From: Mycolicibacter sinensis
Lineage (GTDB): Bacteria; Actinomycetota; Actinomycetes; Mycobacteriales; Mycobacteriaceae
Assembly: GCF_001667945.1 (NCBI RefSeq)
Contig: NZ_LZJK01000083.1
Coordinates: 1-64,000 of the forward strand
DNA length: 64,000 nucleotides
Direction: 5' to 3'
Position numbers and translations under genes: made by a program. Within the stretch, counting starts at the first letter, position 1, and every line of letters begins with the position of its first letter. The notes below the pieces were generated by a model. That model saw only the letters and a program-made list of their open reading frames with translations, was not told where the DNA came from and did no database searches. Shown here piece after piece: positions 1 through 8,523 of the stretch.

Positions 1-77
1 GATCGGCGCCACCCGCCGCGTCACCACGTTCTCCGGTGATGTGATCGATCAGGCGCTGCTCGATCATGTGGTGGCGG
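1..77. repeat. Left arm of a 77-bp perfect inverted duplication
   Basis: Positions 1-77 are the exact reverse complement of 500-576; identity stops at position 78. Both copies encode the same part of the Hsp70-like gene, but in opposite directions. Because the match runs into the window edge, its true length is unknown. It is either a real inverted duplication or a fold-back assembly artefact at a sequence end. Confidence 0.95.
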
Positions 78-1145
78 CTCGGCCGGCGGAGGCGCCTTCT
101 TCGGGGTCGCCACCACATTGCCGGCGACGCTCAGCGCGGCGCCGATAGCCGCGGTCAGTTGTGGTCGCGGGGAGCTGATGACCGGGGAGCCGAAGCGTTG
201 CGACAGGCCGGTCGTGACGGTCGGCATGTTGGCCCCGCCCCCGACCGACACGATCGCCGACAGGTCGTCGGGCCTGATCTCGTTGTCGTCCAAGGTGTTC
301 TGCAACGCGGTGAAGAAACCGTCGAGCGGCTGGCGCAGCGCCTCATCGAGTTCTGCACGGGTCAGCCAGACGCCGCCGTGGAATCCCGCCAGCTCGGCGA
401 CGGTCTCGGTCGACAGTTGCTCCTTGGCGTCGCGGCACTGGCTGCGCAACCGGGTCAGCGACCCCACCGTCGGCGGTCCGTCGCCGTTGCCGCCCAGATC
501 CGCCACCACATGATCGAGCAGCGCCTGATCGATCACATCACCGGAGAACGTGGTGACGCGGCGGGTGGCGCCGATCGGCTCGAAACCACGGCCGGCGTCG
601 ACCAGGCTGATATTGGTGCCGCTGCCGCCGAAGTCGCACACCGCGATGATGCCGTGGTCGGGCAAGCCCGGATTCGCCTGCAGGGCGGTCAGCACCGCCG
701 TGGTGTCGGAGATCAAGGTCACCGGGTGCTGCGCCCACTCCGAGACCCGCCCCAACGCGGTGCGCAGCGCACCGACGGCCTCCCGCGACCAGTGGGCGGG
801 GTGGGTGACCGCCACCGCGGGCGGCAGCGGCCGTCCCTCAGTCGCGGCGTAGGCCAGCGCGTGCAGCCCGTCGCCGAGCAACTGCTCAGCGCGGTGCGTG
901 GAGCCGTCGCCGGCTACCACCGGTCCACCGCCGCCGACACGGTCCACGAAATCGGTCACGACCAGGCCGCGCTCGTCGAGGGCGGCAGTGACCGCGGAAT
1001 TCTCCGAAGGCATGCCGATCTGCGAGGGGCGGTCCCGGAACAGCGTCAGCACCGGCCGCCGAGTGATCGCCCGGTCGGCGGTGACGGCCGCCAGAGTGGT
1101 CGCTCCGACGGACATGCCCACCGCGGGGCCTGTGTCATGCGCCAT
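21..1145 (-). CDS. Hsp70-family (DnaK-like) actin-fold protein, 3' end chimeric
   Basis: The protein has the actin/Hsp70 ATPase signatures: a short phosphate-1-like N-terminus (MSVGATTLAAV, residues 11-21), phosphate-2 motif DFGGSGTN (171-178) and an adenosine-type motif SVGGGANMPTV near the end of the domain. The substrate-binding half of a full DnaK is absent; short Hsp70-like proteins of this kind are common in mycobacteria and their clients are unknown. I chose ATG 1145 because an in-frame ATG 54 bp further upstream only adds a poorly composed extension. From about position 77 the frame runs into the inverted copy of its own residues 191-215, so the last 17-18 residues (PPHDRAAPDR...) are antisense of the same gene and probably not native. 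The real C-terminus is therefore missing here. Confidence 0.7.
   Translation of the reverse strand: MAHDTGPAVGMSVGATTLAAVTADRAITRRPVLTLFRDRPSQIGMPSENSAVTAALDERGLVVTDFVDRVGGGGPVVAGDGSTHRAEQLLGDGLHALAYAATEGRPLPPAVAVTHPAHWSREAVGALRTALGRVSEWAQHPVTLISDTTAVLTALQANPGLPDHGIIAVCDFGGSGTNISLVDAGRGFEPIGATRRVTTFSGDVIDQALLDHVVADLGGNGDGPPTVGSLTRLRSQCRDAKEQLSTETVAELAGFHGGVWLTRAELDEALRQPLDGFFTALQNTLDDNEIRPDDLSAIVSVGGGANMPTVTTGLSQRFGSPVISSPRPQLTAAIGAALSVAGNVVATPKKAPPPAEPPPHDRAAPDRSHHRRTW
500..576. repeat. Right arm of the 77-bp inverted duplication
   Basis: This is the partner of positions 1-77, reverse-complemented with no mismatch. It lies inside the Hsp70-like gene in the expected frame, so this copy is the native one and the edge copy is the extra one. 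Confidence 0.95.
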
Positions 1146-1576
1146 GCTGTCCCATCCGCAGTGTCCACCGGCGATCGAAACGCACCGGATCGTATGCAAT
1201 TTTATCGATGAGTGTCTTATTTACCCGACATTGCAGCGCCGTAGGTGCGGCGCACCGGTCCCGGCTGCGCCCGCGGCAGGTAGCGACGGGCCGGGCGTGG
1301 TTCGGCGCGCGGTGGCGCGAAACCGGGGTCTGTCGAGCGACCTCACTGCCCGGCACCGAGTTTGCTCGGGCGACCCCACCGGATGGTCACTTCGCCGACA
1401 CCGGACGGCCACGTGACGGTAACTGCACGCTCACCACAGCGGGCTTCAGCCGTGGTTCAGCTCTTCGGCATGGACCGCCCGGCGGGGCGGGACGCGCACC
1501 CCCGCGAGCCCTCTACTACGCGAATTCCCAGCGTTGTTTACTTACGTCGCGCCACGACTTATGCCACCATGTACGG
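1146..1576. other. Divergent intergenic region, 431 bp
   Basis: The region lies between the divergent Hsp70-like and first cutinase genes and holds no ORF with convincing protein character. The only AT-rich patch is at about 1193-1229. It contains a possible minus-strand -10 (TAAAAT, 1204-1199) about 50 bp before the Hsp70-like start, but no good -35. A second AT-rich patch at about 1533-1565 precedes the cutinase start. I see no repeat or RNA gene. Confidence 0.4.
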
Positions 1577-2251
1577 GTGAACACACCTCGGATCCCTCGC
1601 TCCCTCGGTGTTGTGCTGGCGCTGACCTGGCTGCTGCAGAGCACCACTGCCACCCCTCCCCCTGCCTTCGCCGACCCCTGTCCCGACGTCCAAGTATTGT
1701 TTGCTAGAGGCACCGACGAGGCCATCGGTGTCGGTGAAACCGGGCAAGCATTCGTCGACGCGCTCCGGCCCCGGATCGGCGAGCGTTCCATGGAGGTCTA
1801 CGCGGTCGACTATCCGGCCACCAACGACTGGCCGACCGGCATCCAGGGCATCCGCGACGCCACCGCCCACATCGAGGCCACCGCGGCGAATTGCCCCAAG
1901 ACCAAGATGGTGCTCGGCGGCTTCTCCCAGGGCGCCGCGGTGATGGGATTCTCCACCGCCAATGTCATCCCCGACGGCGTGGAAGGGGTCGATATACCAC
2001 GGCCGATGCCGCCGGAGGTGGCTGACCATGTCGCCGCTGTGGTGCTCTTCGGCACCCCGAATGAGCGGGCGATGAACTTCCTGGGCCAACCGCCCGTGGT
2101 CATCGGCCCCGCGTACACGGGAAAGACCATCCAGCTGTGCACCCCGGAAGACCCGGTCTGCTCGGAAGGGATGAATTTCGCAGCGCACGCCCCCGGCGCC
2201 TACGACGGGATCGTCGACGAAGGTGCCGCCTACGCGGCAAATCGGCTGTAA
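1577..2251 (+). CDS. Secreted cutinase-family serine esterase (first of a tandem pair)
   Basis: The 224-residue product has a Sec-type signal peptide (hydrophobic 8-20, probable cleavage after AFA near 32) and the cutinase domain: FARGTDE at 42-48, nucleophile elbow GGFSQGA with Ser117, catalytic Asp192 inside CTPEDPVC and His204. Cysteines 35/106 and 188/195 are placed for the two usual disulfides. Mycobacterial cutinase-like proteins are exported esterases, lipases or phospholipases rather than plant-cutin degraders. GTG 1577 is chosen because the signal peptide starts there and the upstream in-frame stretch has no protein character. A second cutinase follows 194 bp downstream, so the pair likely arose by tandem duplication. 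Confidence 0.88.
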   Translation: MNTPRIPRSLGVVLALTWLLQSTTATPPPAFADPCPDVQVLFARGTDEAIGVGETGQAFVDALRPRIGERSMEVYAVDYPATNDWPTGIQGIRDATAHIEATAANCPKTKMVLGGFSQGAAVMGFSTANVIPDGVEGVDIPRPMPPEVADHVAAVVLFGTPNERAMNFLGQPPVVIGPAYTGKTIQLCTPEDPVCSEGMNFAAHAPGAYDGIVDEGAAYAANRL

Positions 2252-2445
2252 CCACCGCATTCGCCGCCTGGCACCGGCGCCGCTCTTTGCTGATGACCGC
2301 TAGTGCAGTCGGCTCCGCGCAGCGTCGCCAGCACCCTCATCTGCCTGCGGCAGGAACCCGAGGTCGGCCGGTCGACCGGATCGACCCGGCGCGGTATGGC
2401 GACCCACGGGCCGGTCGGCAGGTGGCGGCATGTCAGCATTCAAGG

Positions 2446-3093
2446 ATGACTTTGCGTGACACTGTTCGCACCGTCGCTGCCGCGTCGACGCTGGCGGGAG
2501 CGTTGCTGAGCACCCCGGCGGGCCTGCCGGCCGCCGTCGCCGAGCCCTGCCCGGACACCGAGGTGGTGTTTGCCCGCGGCTCCGGGCAGCCCCCCGGTCT
2601 CGGCGATGTCGGGGAGGCGTTCGTCGCTTCACTCAAGGAGCAACTACCCGGCCGTGACGTGCAGGTTTATCCGGTCGAGTACCCGGCGAGCACCGACTAC
2701 CGCAACAGCGCGCTGCTCGGGGAGAACGACGCCACCGCGCACATCCAGGCCACGGTCGCAAACTGCCCGAACACCAAACTCGTGCTCGGCGGTTACTCCC
2801 AGGGCGCCAGTGTGATCGAGATGTCGAGCAATTCGCTGCCACCCGCGGTCGCCCACCATGTCGTCGCGGTGGCACTCTTCGGCCCGCCGTCGAGTCCGTA
2901 CTCCACCTCGCTGTGGGGCGGCCCGCTGCCGGTGCTGGCCGCCTCCTACCGCCCCAAGAGCATCGACTTCTGCCTGGCGGGCGACATCTACTGCGAAGAG
3001 AGCGGCAGCGTCGTCCCGCATCTGATGTACGTGCAAGACGGCAAGGCCGATGAGGGCGCGGCGTTCGCCGCGACCCGTCTGACGATCAGTTAG
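2446..3093 (+). CDS. Secreted cutinase-family serine esterase (second of a tandem pair)
   Basis: The 215-residue protein has a signal peptide ending near AVA (about residue 32), a cutinase fold with FARGSGQ (42-48), nucleophile motif GGYSQGA (Ser119), Asp180 within CLAGDIYC and His192. Cys35/107 and Cys176/183 are in disulfide positions. It shares the layout of the upstream cutinase but has diverged strongly between the motifs, so the substrates may differ. ATG 2446 gives an intact signal peptide; the ribosome site before it is weak. It converges on the ilvX-like gene with only 11 bp between stops. Confidence 0.87.
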   Translation: MTLRDTVRTVAAASTLAGALLSTPAGLPAAVAEPCPDTEVVFARGSGQPPGLGDVGEAFVASLKEQLPGRDVQVYPVEYPASTDYRNSALLGENDATAHIQATVANCPNTKLVLGGYSQGASVIEMSSNSLPPAVAHHVVAVALFGPPSSPYSTSLWGGPLPVLAASYRPKSIDFCLAGDIYCEESGSVVPHLMYVQDGKADEGAAFAATRLTIS

Positions 3094-3104
3094 GCCGACG
3101 CGGC

Positions 3105-4676
3105 TCAGAACACGCTCGGCACCCGCGCGTCGATCAGGTGCGGCCCCGGTTCGGCCAGGGCCCGGCGGAACTGTTCGGCGAGTTCCTCGCAGGTGGTCGC
3201 CACGCTCGCCGGCACACCGAACCCCTCGGCGATCTTGGCGAAGTCCATGTTGGGCCGCGACAGGTCGAGCAGGGCTTCGGCTTTGGCGCCGTACCGGCCC
3301 CCTTCGCCTGCGGCGCCCACCCGGGCCAGTTCCATCCGCAGGATCGCATACGAGCTGTTGTTGATCAGCACCGTGGTCACGTCGACGTTCTCGCGGGCCA
3401 TCGACCACAGCGCCGAGATGGTGTAGGCCGCGCTGCCGTCGGCTTGCAGTGCGATCACCGGCCGGTCCGGGGCGGCGACGGCAGCGCCCAGCGCGACCGG
3501 CAGTCCCTGCCCGATCGCCCCGCCGGTCAGCGTGAGCACATCGTGGCGCGGTGCCCCGGCGGTGGCGGCCGGCAGCAGCAGGCCCGAAGTGTTGGACTCA
3601 TCGGAGATGATCGCGCCCTCGGGTAGCAGTGCGCCGATCACCTGCACCCAGTTCTGCGGGGTCAGCGGTCCTGCCGGGAGTTCCGGAGCGGCCGCGGGCG
3701 CCGGCCGCGGCTGCACATCCGAAGCCACCGCCGCGGCCAACTGCGTGAGGGCGGCGACCACATCCGTCTCGAGCCCGGCCAGATTGTGTACCGCACAGCC
3801 CTCGGGCACCAGGTCGCTCGGCTTGCCGGGATAGGCGAAGAACGACACCGGGGCCCGCGTTCCGGCGACCACCAGGTGCTTGATCCCGTCGAGTTGGAAC
3901 GCCGCCTGCTCGGCCAGGTAGCCCAGCCGATCGAGGGCCGGGACCCCGGCCCCGCGAGCCAACCGGGCCGGGAAGGTCTCCACCAGCGCACGCGCCCCGG
4001 TCGCGGCGGCGATCCGATCGGTGGCCTCCAGTGCGCCCACCTCGGCCGCGGCAGGGCCACCGATCAGCAGCGCTACCGGCTCGCCGCTGCGCAGCACGTC
4101 GGCGATCTCGGCGACAGCCTGCTCATCGGGGGCGGCCGCGGGAACCGGTTTCACCGGGCCGGACGGCTGCGCACCGTCGTCCCAGGAGATGTCGGCCGGC
4201 AGGATCACGTTGGCCACCTGGGCCGGGCTGGCCATCGAGGCGGCCACCGCTTCGGCGGCGTCGCGCCCGACCTCGGCCCCGGCGCCGGTGCGGCGTACCC
4301 AGCCGTGGGTCCAGTCGGTCAGCGGCTCGATGTCCGATTCCAGCGGCGCGTCGTACTTCTTGTGGTAGGTGGCGTGATCCCCGATGACGTTGACCACCGG
4401 CACGTGCGCACGGCGGGCGTTGTGCAGGTTGGCCAGACCGTTGCCCAGCCCGGGCCCCAGGTGCAGCAAGGTGGCGGCCGGCTTTCCGGCAATGCGGGCG
4501 TAGCCGTCGGCCGCGCCGGTCACCACGCCTTCGAACAGGCACAGCACCCCACGCATCTGCGGCACCGAGTCCAACGCGGCCACGAAGTGCATTTCGGAGG
4601 TGCCGGGGTTGGCGAAACAGACCTGCACGCCGCTGTCGACCAAGGTGGTGATCAGGGCCTGTGCTCCGTTGGTCAT
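3105..4676 (-). CDS. ilvX: Thiamine-diphosphate enzyme, acetolactate synthase large-subunit-like
   Basis: This 523-residue protein is a complete TPP-dependent decarboxylase/ligase: N-terminal pyrimidine-binding domain with catalytic Glu49 (LFEG), central domain, and a C-terminal diphosphate domain with the GDG-type motif ADGS (412-415) followed at the usual spacing by Asn-Asn (439-440). It closely resembles what I remember of mycobacterial IlvX (Rv3509c), an acetolactate synthase homologue without an adjacent small subunit. No ilvN-like regulatory gene is nearby, so a role in branched-chain amino acid synthesis is uncertain; benzoylformate-decarboxylase-like activity is an alternative. The gene follows the FAD-oxidase gene on the same strand, with a hairpin between them. 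Confidence 0.8.
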   Translation of the reverse strand: MTNGAQALITTLVDSGVQVCFANPGTSEMHFVAALDSVPQMRGVLCLFEGVVTGAADGYARIAGKPAATLLHLGPGLGNGLANLHNARRAHVPVVNVIGDHATYHKKYDAPLESDIEPLTDWTHGWVRRTGAGAEVGRDAAEAVAASMASPAQVANVILPADISWDDGAQPSGPVKPVPAAAPDEQAVAEIADVLRSGEPVALLIGGPAAAEVGALEATDRIAAATGARALVETFPARLARGAGVPALDRLGYLAEQAAFQLDGIKHLVVAGTRAPVSFFAYPGKPSDLVPEGCAVHNLAGLETDVVAALTQLAAAVASDVQPRPAPAAAPELPAGPLTPQNWVQVIGALLPEGAIISDESNTSGLLLPAATAGAPRHDVLTLTGGAIGQGLPVALGAAVAAPDRPVIALQADGSAAYTISALWSMARENVDVTTVLINNSSYAILRMELARVGAAGEGGRYGAKAEALLDLSRPNMDFAKIAEGFGVPASVATTCEELAEQFRRALAEPGPHLIDARVPSVF

Positions 4677-4699
4677 CTGGCTGCCTTTCTTACCAACGC

Positions 4700-4756
4700 C
4701 GAGTGTGCCGTTTCATTCGCGACGCGCCGGTGCCGACGGATGAAACGGCACACTCG
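4700..4756 (-). terminator. Long perfect hairpin between two co-directional genes
   Basis: Two perfect 17-bp arms, CGAGTGTGCCGTTTCAT at 4700-4716 and its reverse complement at 4740-4756, are separated by 23 bp. The element lies just past the stop of the minus-strand FAD-oxidase gene (4768) and before the ilvX-like start (4676). A terminator without a U-tract, as is common in mycobacteria, is the likeliest role. An operator or a dispersed palindromic repeat are alternatives. Confidence 0.6.
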
Positions 4757-4767
4757 CGGTTTCCTGC

Positions 4768-6144
4768 CTATACAAGCACGCCGGGGTTGAGGATCCCGGC
4801 GGGGTCGAAGGCGTCCTTGATCCGGCGCATCAGGGCGAGCTTGACCGGATCCTCCAGGTCCAGGAAGTGTTGCGTCTTGACCCGCCCCAGGCCGTGCTCG
4901 CCGGAGATCGCCCCGCCCAACGCCATCGCCGCGGAGAAGATGTCATGCAGCAGCCGGTGCCGTAGCTCGTCGTCGGCGCAGAACACCGCCAGGTGGACGT
5001 TGCCGTCACCGGCGTGTCCGCACCCCACCACCCCGGCGCCCGCAGCTTGGGCGAAACCTTGTGCGCGGGTGAAGAACTCGTGCATGACCGCCCGCGGGAC
5101 CACCACGTCGATGACGTCGTGGGCACCGGCGGCCTTGGCCGTCCAAAACGCCCTCTCCCGGGCTTCGATCAGGGCGTGCGCCGAATTGCCCTCCAGCACA
5201 TAGACATCGACTGCGCCCAGTGAACCCAGCAATTCGCCCAACATGGCGACGTCGTCGTCGAGGCGGTCGTGGTCACGGTTCTCCAACCCGATCACCAGAT
5301 GCGCTTCAGCGGTCTCGCGGACGGCGTCGGGGATGCCGAGGTTGAGGTTTTGGGAGTAGCTGATCGCGGCCAGGGTGAGCTTGTCGATGTATTCGAGGAT
5401 CACCGGGTCCACGCCGCTGCCCACCACTGTCGGCACCGCGCGCAGCACCGCGGGGAGGTCGGCGAAGGGGGCCAGCAGGGTGGCCGAGTGCGCCAGCCGC
5501 GGGTAGAGCCGCACGGTGACCTCGGTGGCCAGCGCGCAGGTGCCCTCCGAGCCGATGATCAGCTGGGTCAGGTCGTATCCGGTGGACAACTTGGTGATCT
5601 TCCCGCCGGTGCGGATCAGCTCGCCGGTCGGCAGCGCGGCCTGCAGCCCGAGCACGTTGTGGCGGGTCACGCCGTACTTGACCGCGCGCATACCGCCGGC
5701 GTTGGTGCCGACGTTGCCGCCGACACTGGCCGACAGCTCGCCGGGAAAGACGGTGTACATCAGCCCGGCCTCGGCGGTCGCGGTGTCGAGGTCGGCCAGG
5801 GTGACCCCGGGTTGCACCACCGCGACCTGGTTGTCGGTGTCGATCTCCAGGATCGCGTTCATCTTCTCGAAGGAGATCAACAGGCCGTCGGCGCACGGCC
5901 GCGCGCCGGCCGACAGTCCGGTGCCCGACCCGCGGGCGGTCACCGGGGTCTTGGCCCTGCTGGCGGCGGCCAGCAGCGCCGCGACCTGTTCGGCGGTCTG
6001 CGGGCGGGCGACGTAACGCGGCGTCACCGGTGCGCCCACCAGCGCCTCGTCGTGGGAGTAGTCGGGTCCGATCTGTTCGCCGGTGAGCAGTGCGGCGGCG
6101 CCGACGATCTCGGCGAACTCCTGCTCGACTGCGGCATCTAGCAT
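4768..6144 (-). CDS. FAD-linked oxidase, glycolate oxidase GlcD / D-lactate dehydrogenase family
   Basis: The 458-residue protein has the PCMH FAD-binding domain (residues about 35-210, with RGSGTGLSAGA around the FAD pyrophosphate) and the C-terminal oxidase domain with CGHAGDGNVH and SGEHGLG, both diagnostic for GlcD/DLD-type 2-hydroxyacid oxidoreductases. No GlcE or GlcF (iron-sulfur) partner is adjacent, so it probably works as a single-subunit D-2-hydroxyacid dehydrogenase using a membrane or soluble acceptor. ATG 6144 is preceded by GTGAGGG at good spacing, while the in-frame extension upstream is tex sequence. It starts 7 bp after the tex stop, implying co-transcription. Confidence 0.85.
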   Translation of the reverse strand: MLDAAVEQEFAEIVGAAALLTGEQIGPDYSHDEALVGAPVTPRYVARPQTAEQVAALLAAASRAKTPVTARGSGTGLSAGARPCADGLLISFEKMNAILEIDTDNQVAVVQPGVTLADLDTATAEAGLMYTVFPGELSASVGGNVGTNAGGMRAVKYGVTRHNVLGLQAALPTGELIRTGGKITKLSTGYDLTQLIIGSEGTCALATEVTVRLYPRLAHSATLLAPFADLPAVLRAVPTVVGSGVDPVILEYIDKLTLAAISYSQNLNLGIPDAVRETAEAHLVIGLENRDHDRLDDDVAMLGELLGSLGAVDVYVLEGNSAHALIEARERAFWTAKAAGAHDVIDVVVPRAVMHEFFTRAQGFAQAAGAGVVGCGHAGDGNVHLAVFCADDELRHRLLHDIFSAAMALGGAISGEHGLGRVKTQHFLDLEDPVKLALMRRIKDAFDPAGILNPGVLV

Positions 6145-6151
6145 GCGGCCC

Positions 6152-8512
6152 TCACTTCCCGAATCCGGCGTCCCGCAGCGCCTGGGCCATTGACCCGCCG
6201 GCCGGCGCCGCCTCCCGGCGCCCGCCGCCGTGACCCCGCCGCTCCCCCCGATTCTGCTTGCCGGTGTCACGGCGCGCAGCCGCTTTGGCACCTGGGCCCG
6301 AGGCGGATTTGCCGGCCTTGCCCGCCGGCTTGTCCCCCAGCCGCAGGCTCAGGCCGATCCGCTGGCGGTCGACGTCGACGTCGAGCACCTTCACCTTCAC
6401 CACCTGGCCGGAGCGGACCACCTCGTGCGGATCGGAGACGAAACGGTCCGACATTGCCGAGACGTGCACCAGGCCATCCTGGTGCACGCCGACATCAACG
6501 AACGCACCGAACGCCGCAACGTTGGTCACCACCCCCTCCAGGACCATGCCGACCTTGAGGTCGGCCACCTTCTCCACCCCGGCGGCGAACGTCGCCGTGG
6601 AGAACGCCGGCCGCGGGTCGCGCCCGGGCTTCTCCAACTCGGCGAGAATGTCGGTCACGGTCGGGACCCCGAACCGGTCGTCGGCGAAGTCGCCGGGTTC
6701 CAGCGACCGCAGCAGCCGTTCGTCGCCGATGATCTCGGCCAGCGACACCCCCGCGCGGTCCAGGATGCGCCGGACCACCGGGTAAGCCTCCGGATGTACC
6801 CCCGAGGAGTCCAGCGGGTCATCACCGTCGCGGATGCGCAGGAATCCGGCGCACTGCTCAAAAGCCTTGGGCCCCAGCCGCGGCACGTCGAGCAGGGCGG
6901 CCCGGTTACGAAACGGCCCGGTCTGGTCGCGGTGGGCCACAATGGCTTCGGCCAACGATTCCGACACCCCCGACACCCGTGCCAGCAGTGGCGCGGAGGC
7001 GGTGTTGAGGTCGACGCCGACGGCGTTCACCGCGTCCTCGACGACCGCGTCCAGGCTGCGCGCCAGCGTTCCCGGCGTGACGTCGTGCTGGTACTGGCCG
7101 ACTCCGATCGACTTCGGCTCGATCTTGACCAGCTCGGCCAGCGGATCCTGCAGCCGCCGCGCGATCGACACCGCCCCGCGCAGGGTGACGTCGAGATCGG
7201 GCAGCTCGTGGGCGGCGTAGGCCGACGCCGAATACACCGAGGCGCCGGCCTCGCTGACCATCGCCTTGACCGGTGCGGGGGCGCCCGCGGCCTTGAGGTC
7301 GGCGATCAGCTCGGCGGCCAGGGCGTCGGTCTCCCGCGACGCGGTGCCGTTACCGACCGCGATCAGATCCACGCCGTGCCGAGCGACCAGCGCCGCCAGC
7401 GCGGCTTTGGCCTGGTCCCACTGTTTTTGCGGCTGATGCGGGTAGATCGCACAGGTGTCGAGCACCTTGCCGGTGCCGTCCACGACAGCCACCTTCACCC
7501 CGGTGCGGAAGCCCGGGTCGAGACCGAGGGTGGTGCGGTTGCCGGCCGGGGCGGCCAGCAGCAGGTCTTTGAGGTTGCGGGCGAAGACCGCCACCGCGTC
7601 GGCTTCGGCGCGCTGCTTCAGCCGCATCCGGGCGTCGACCGCTGCGGAGAACGCCAGCCGGGTCTCCCACGCCCACCGCACCGTCTCGGTCAGCCACGGC
7701 GTCGCCGGCCCCGGCGCGGTCATGTCGACGCCGAGCGATTCGGCGACCATCGCCTGGTAGGGCTCGTTCTCGCCGCCGTCGAAGGCCAGCGCCAGGGCAT
7801 CTTCCTTCTCGCCACGCAATACAGCCAGCACCCGATGCGACGGCATGGTCTCCAGTGCTTCGCTGAACTCGAAGTAATCGCGGAACTTTTGTGCAGCAGC
7901 CGTTTTCGCGGCATCCGCGGACCGCGGGGCGGTCCGCAGCGAACCGGCCGCCCAGAACTTCTCGCGGACCGCGCCCACCAGTTCGGCGTCCTCGGCGGCT
8001 CGTTCGACCAGGATCGCGCGGGCGCCCTCCAACGCTGCCGCGGCGTCGGCGACCTCCTCACCGGTGAACTCCGAGGCGAGCTGCTGCGGGTCCAGGCTCG
8101 GATCGGCCAGCAGCCGGTCAGCCAGCGGTTCCAGACCCGCTTCGCGGGCGATCTGCGCCTTGGTGCGGCGCTTGGGTTTGTAGGGCAGGTAGATGTCCTC
8201 AACGCGGGCCTTGGTGTCAGCGCTGAGCAACGCCGCCCGCAGCTCGTCGGTGAGCTTGCCCTGTTCCTCGATCGAAGCCAGCACGGCGGCCCGCCGGTCG
8301 TCGAGCTCCCGCAGGTAGCGCAGCCGCTCCTCGAGAGTGCGCAGCTGGCCGTCGTCGAGGCTGCCGGTGACCTCCTTGCGGTAGCGGGCGATGAACGGCA
8401 CCGTCGCCCCCTCGTCGAGCAGCGCGACGGCGGCGGCGACCTGCCGTTCTGCCACCGCGAGTTCCTCAGCGAGGCGGGCATTCACGGACTTAAGCGTTAC
8501 GTTGGCGGTCAC
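6152..8512 (-). CDS. tex: Tex-family S1 RNA-binding transcription accessory protein
   Basis: The 786-residue protein has the full Tex architecture: N-terminal helical region (YLPYKPKRRTKAQIA near 115-130), YqgF-type RNase H-like domain (about 330-460, GLDPGFRTG), helix-hairpin-helix repeats (about 505-575) and one S1 domain (about 660-730, GVVTNVAAFGAFVDVGVHQD). A basic Gly/Lys/Arg tail follows. Tex proteins are nucleic-acid-binding cytoplasmic factors tied to transcription and RNA turnover. The hsdR stop lies only 11 bp upstream on the same strand, so tex may be read through from the restriction operon. The YqgF-like domain of Tex is generally regarded as catalytically degenerate. Confidence 0.95.
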   Translation of the reverse strand: MTANVTLKSVNARLAEELAVAERQVAAAVALLDEGATVPFIARYRKEVTGSLDDGQLRTLEERLRYLRELDDRRAAVLASIEEQGKLTDELRAALLSADTKARVEDIYLPYKPKRRTKAQIAREAGLEPLADRLLADPSLDPQQLASEFTGEEVADAAAALEGARAILVERAAEDAELVGAVREKFWAAGSLRTAPRSADAAKTAAAQKFRDYFEFSEALETMPSHRVLAVLRGEKEDALALAFDGGENEPYQAMVAESLGVDMTAPGPATPWLTETVRWAWETRLAFSAAVDARMRLKQRAEADAVAVFARNLKDLLLAAPAGNRTTLGLDPGFRTGVKVAVVDGTGKVLDTCAIYPHQPQKQWDQAKAALAALVARHGVDLIAVGNGTASRETDALAAELIADLKAAGAPAPVKAMVSEAGASVYSASAYAAHELPDLDVTLRGAVSIARRLQDPLAELVKIEPKSIGVGQYQHDVTPGTLARSLDAVVEDAVNAVGVDLNTASAPLLARVSGVSESLAEAIVAHRDQTGPFRNRAALLDVPRLGPKAFEQCAGFLRIRDGDDPLDSSGVHPEAYPVVRRILDRAGVSLAEIIGDERLLRSLEPGDFADDRFGVPTVTDILAELEKPGRDPRPAFSTATFAAGVEKVADLKVGMVLEGVVTNVAAFGAFVDVGVHQDGLVHVSAMSDRFVSDPHEVVRSGQVVKVKVLDVDVDRQRIGLSLRLGDKPAGKAGKSASGPGAKAAARRDTGKQNRGERRGHGGGRREAAPAGGSMAQALRDAGFGK

Positions 8513-8523
8513 GCCGACGGACC

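Noticed and set aside
66..1211. Long plus-strand reading frame opposite the Hsp70-like gene
   Set aside because: It is an antisense frame created by high third-position GC. Its translation is Arg/Gly/Gln-rich without any motif, while the minus strand has clear Hsp70 motifs.
3105..4676. Calling the TPP enzyme a regular biosynthetic IlvB
   Set aside because: No IlvN small subunit or IlvC/IlvD neighbour is present, and the sequence resembles the IlvX subgroup; a biosynthetic role was therefore not claimed.
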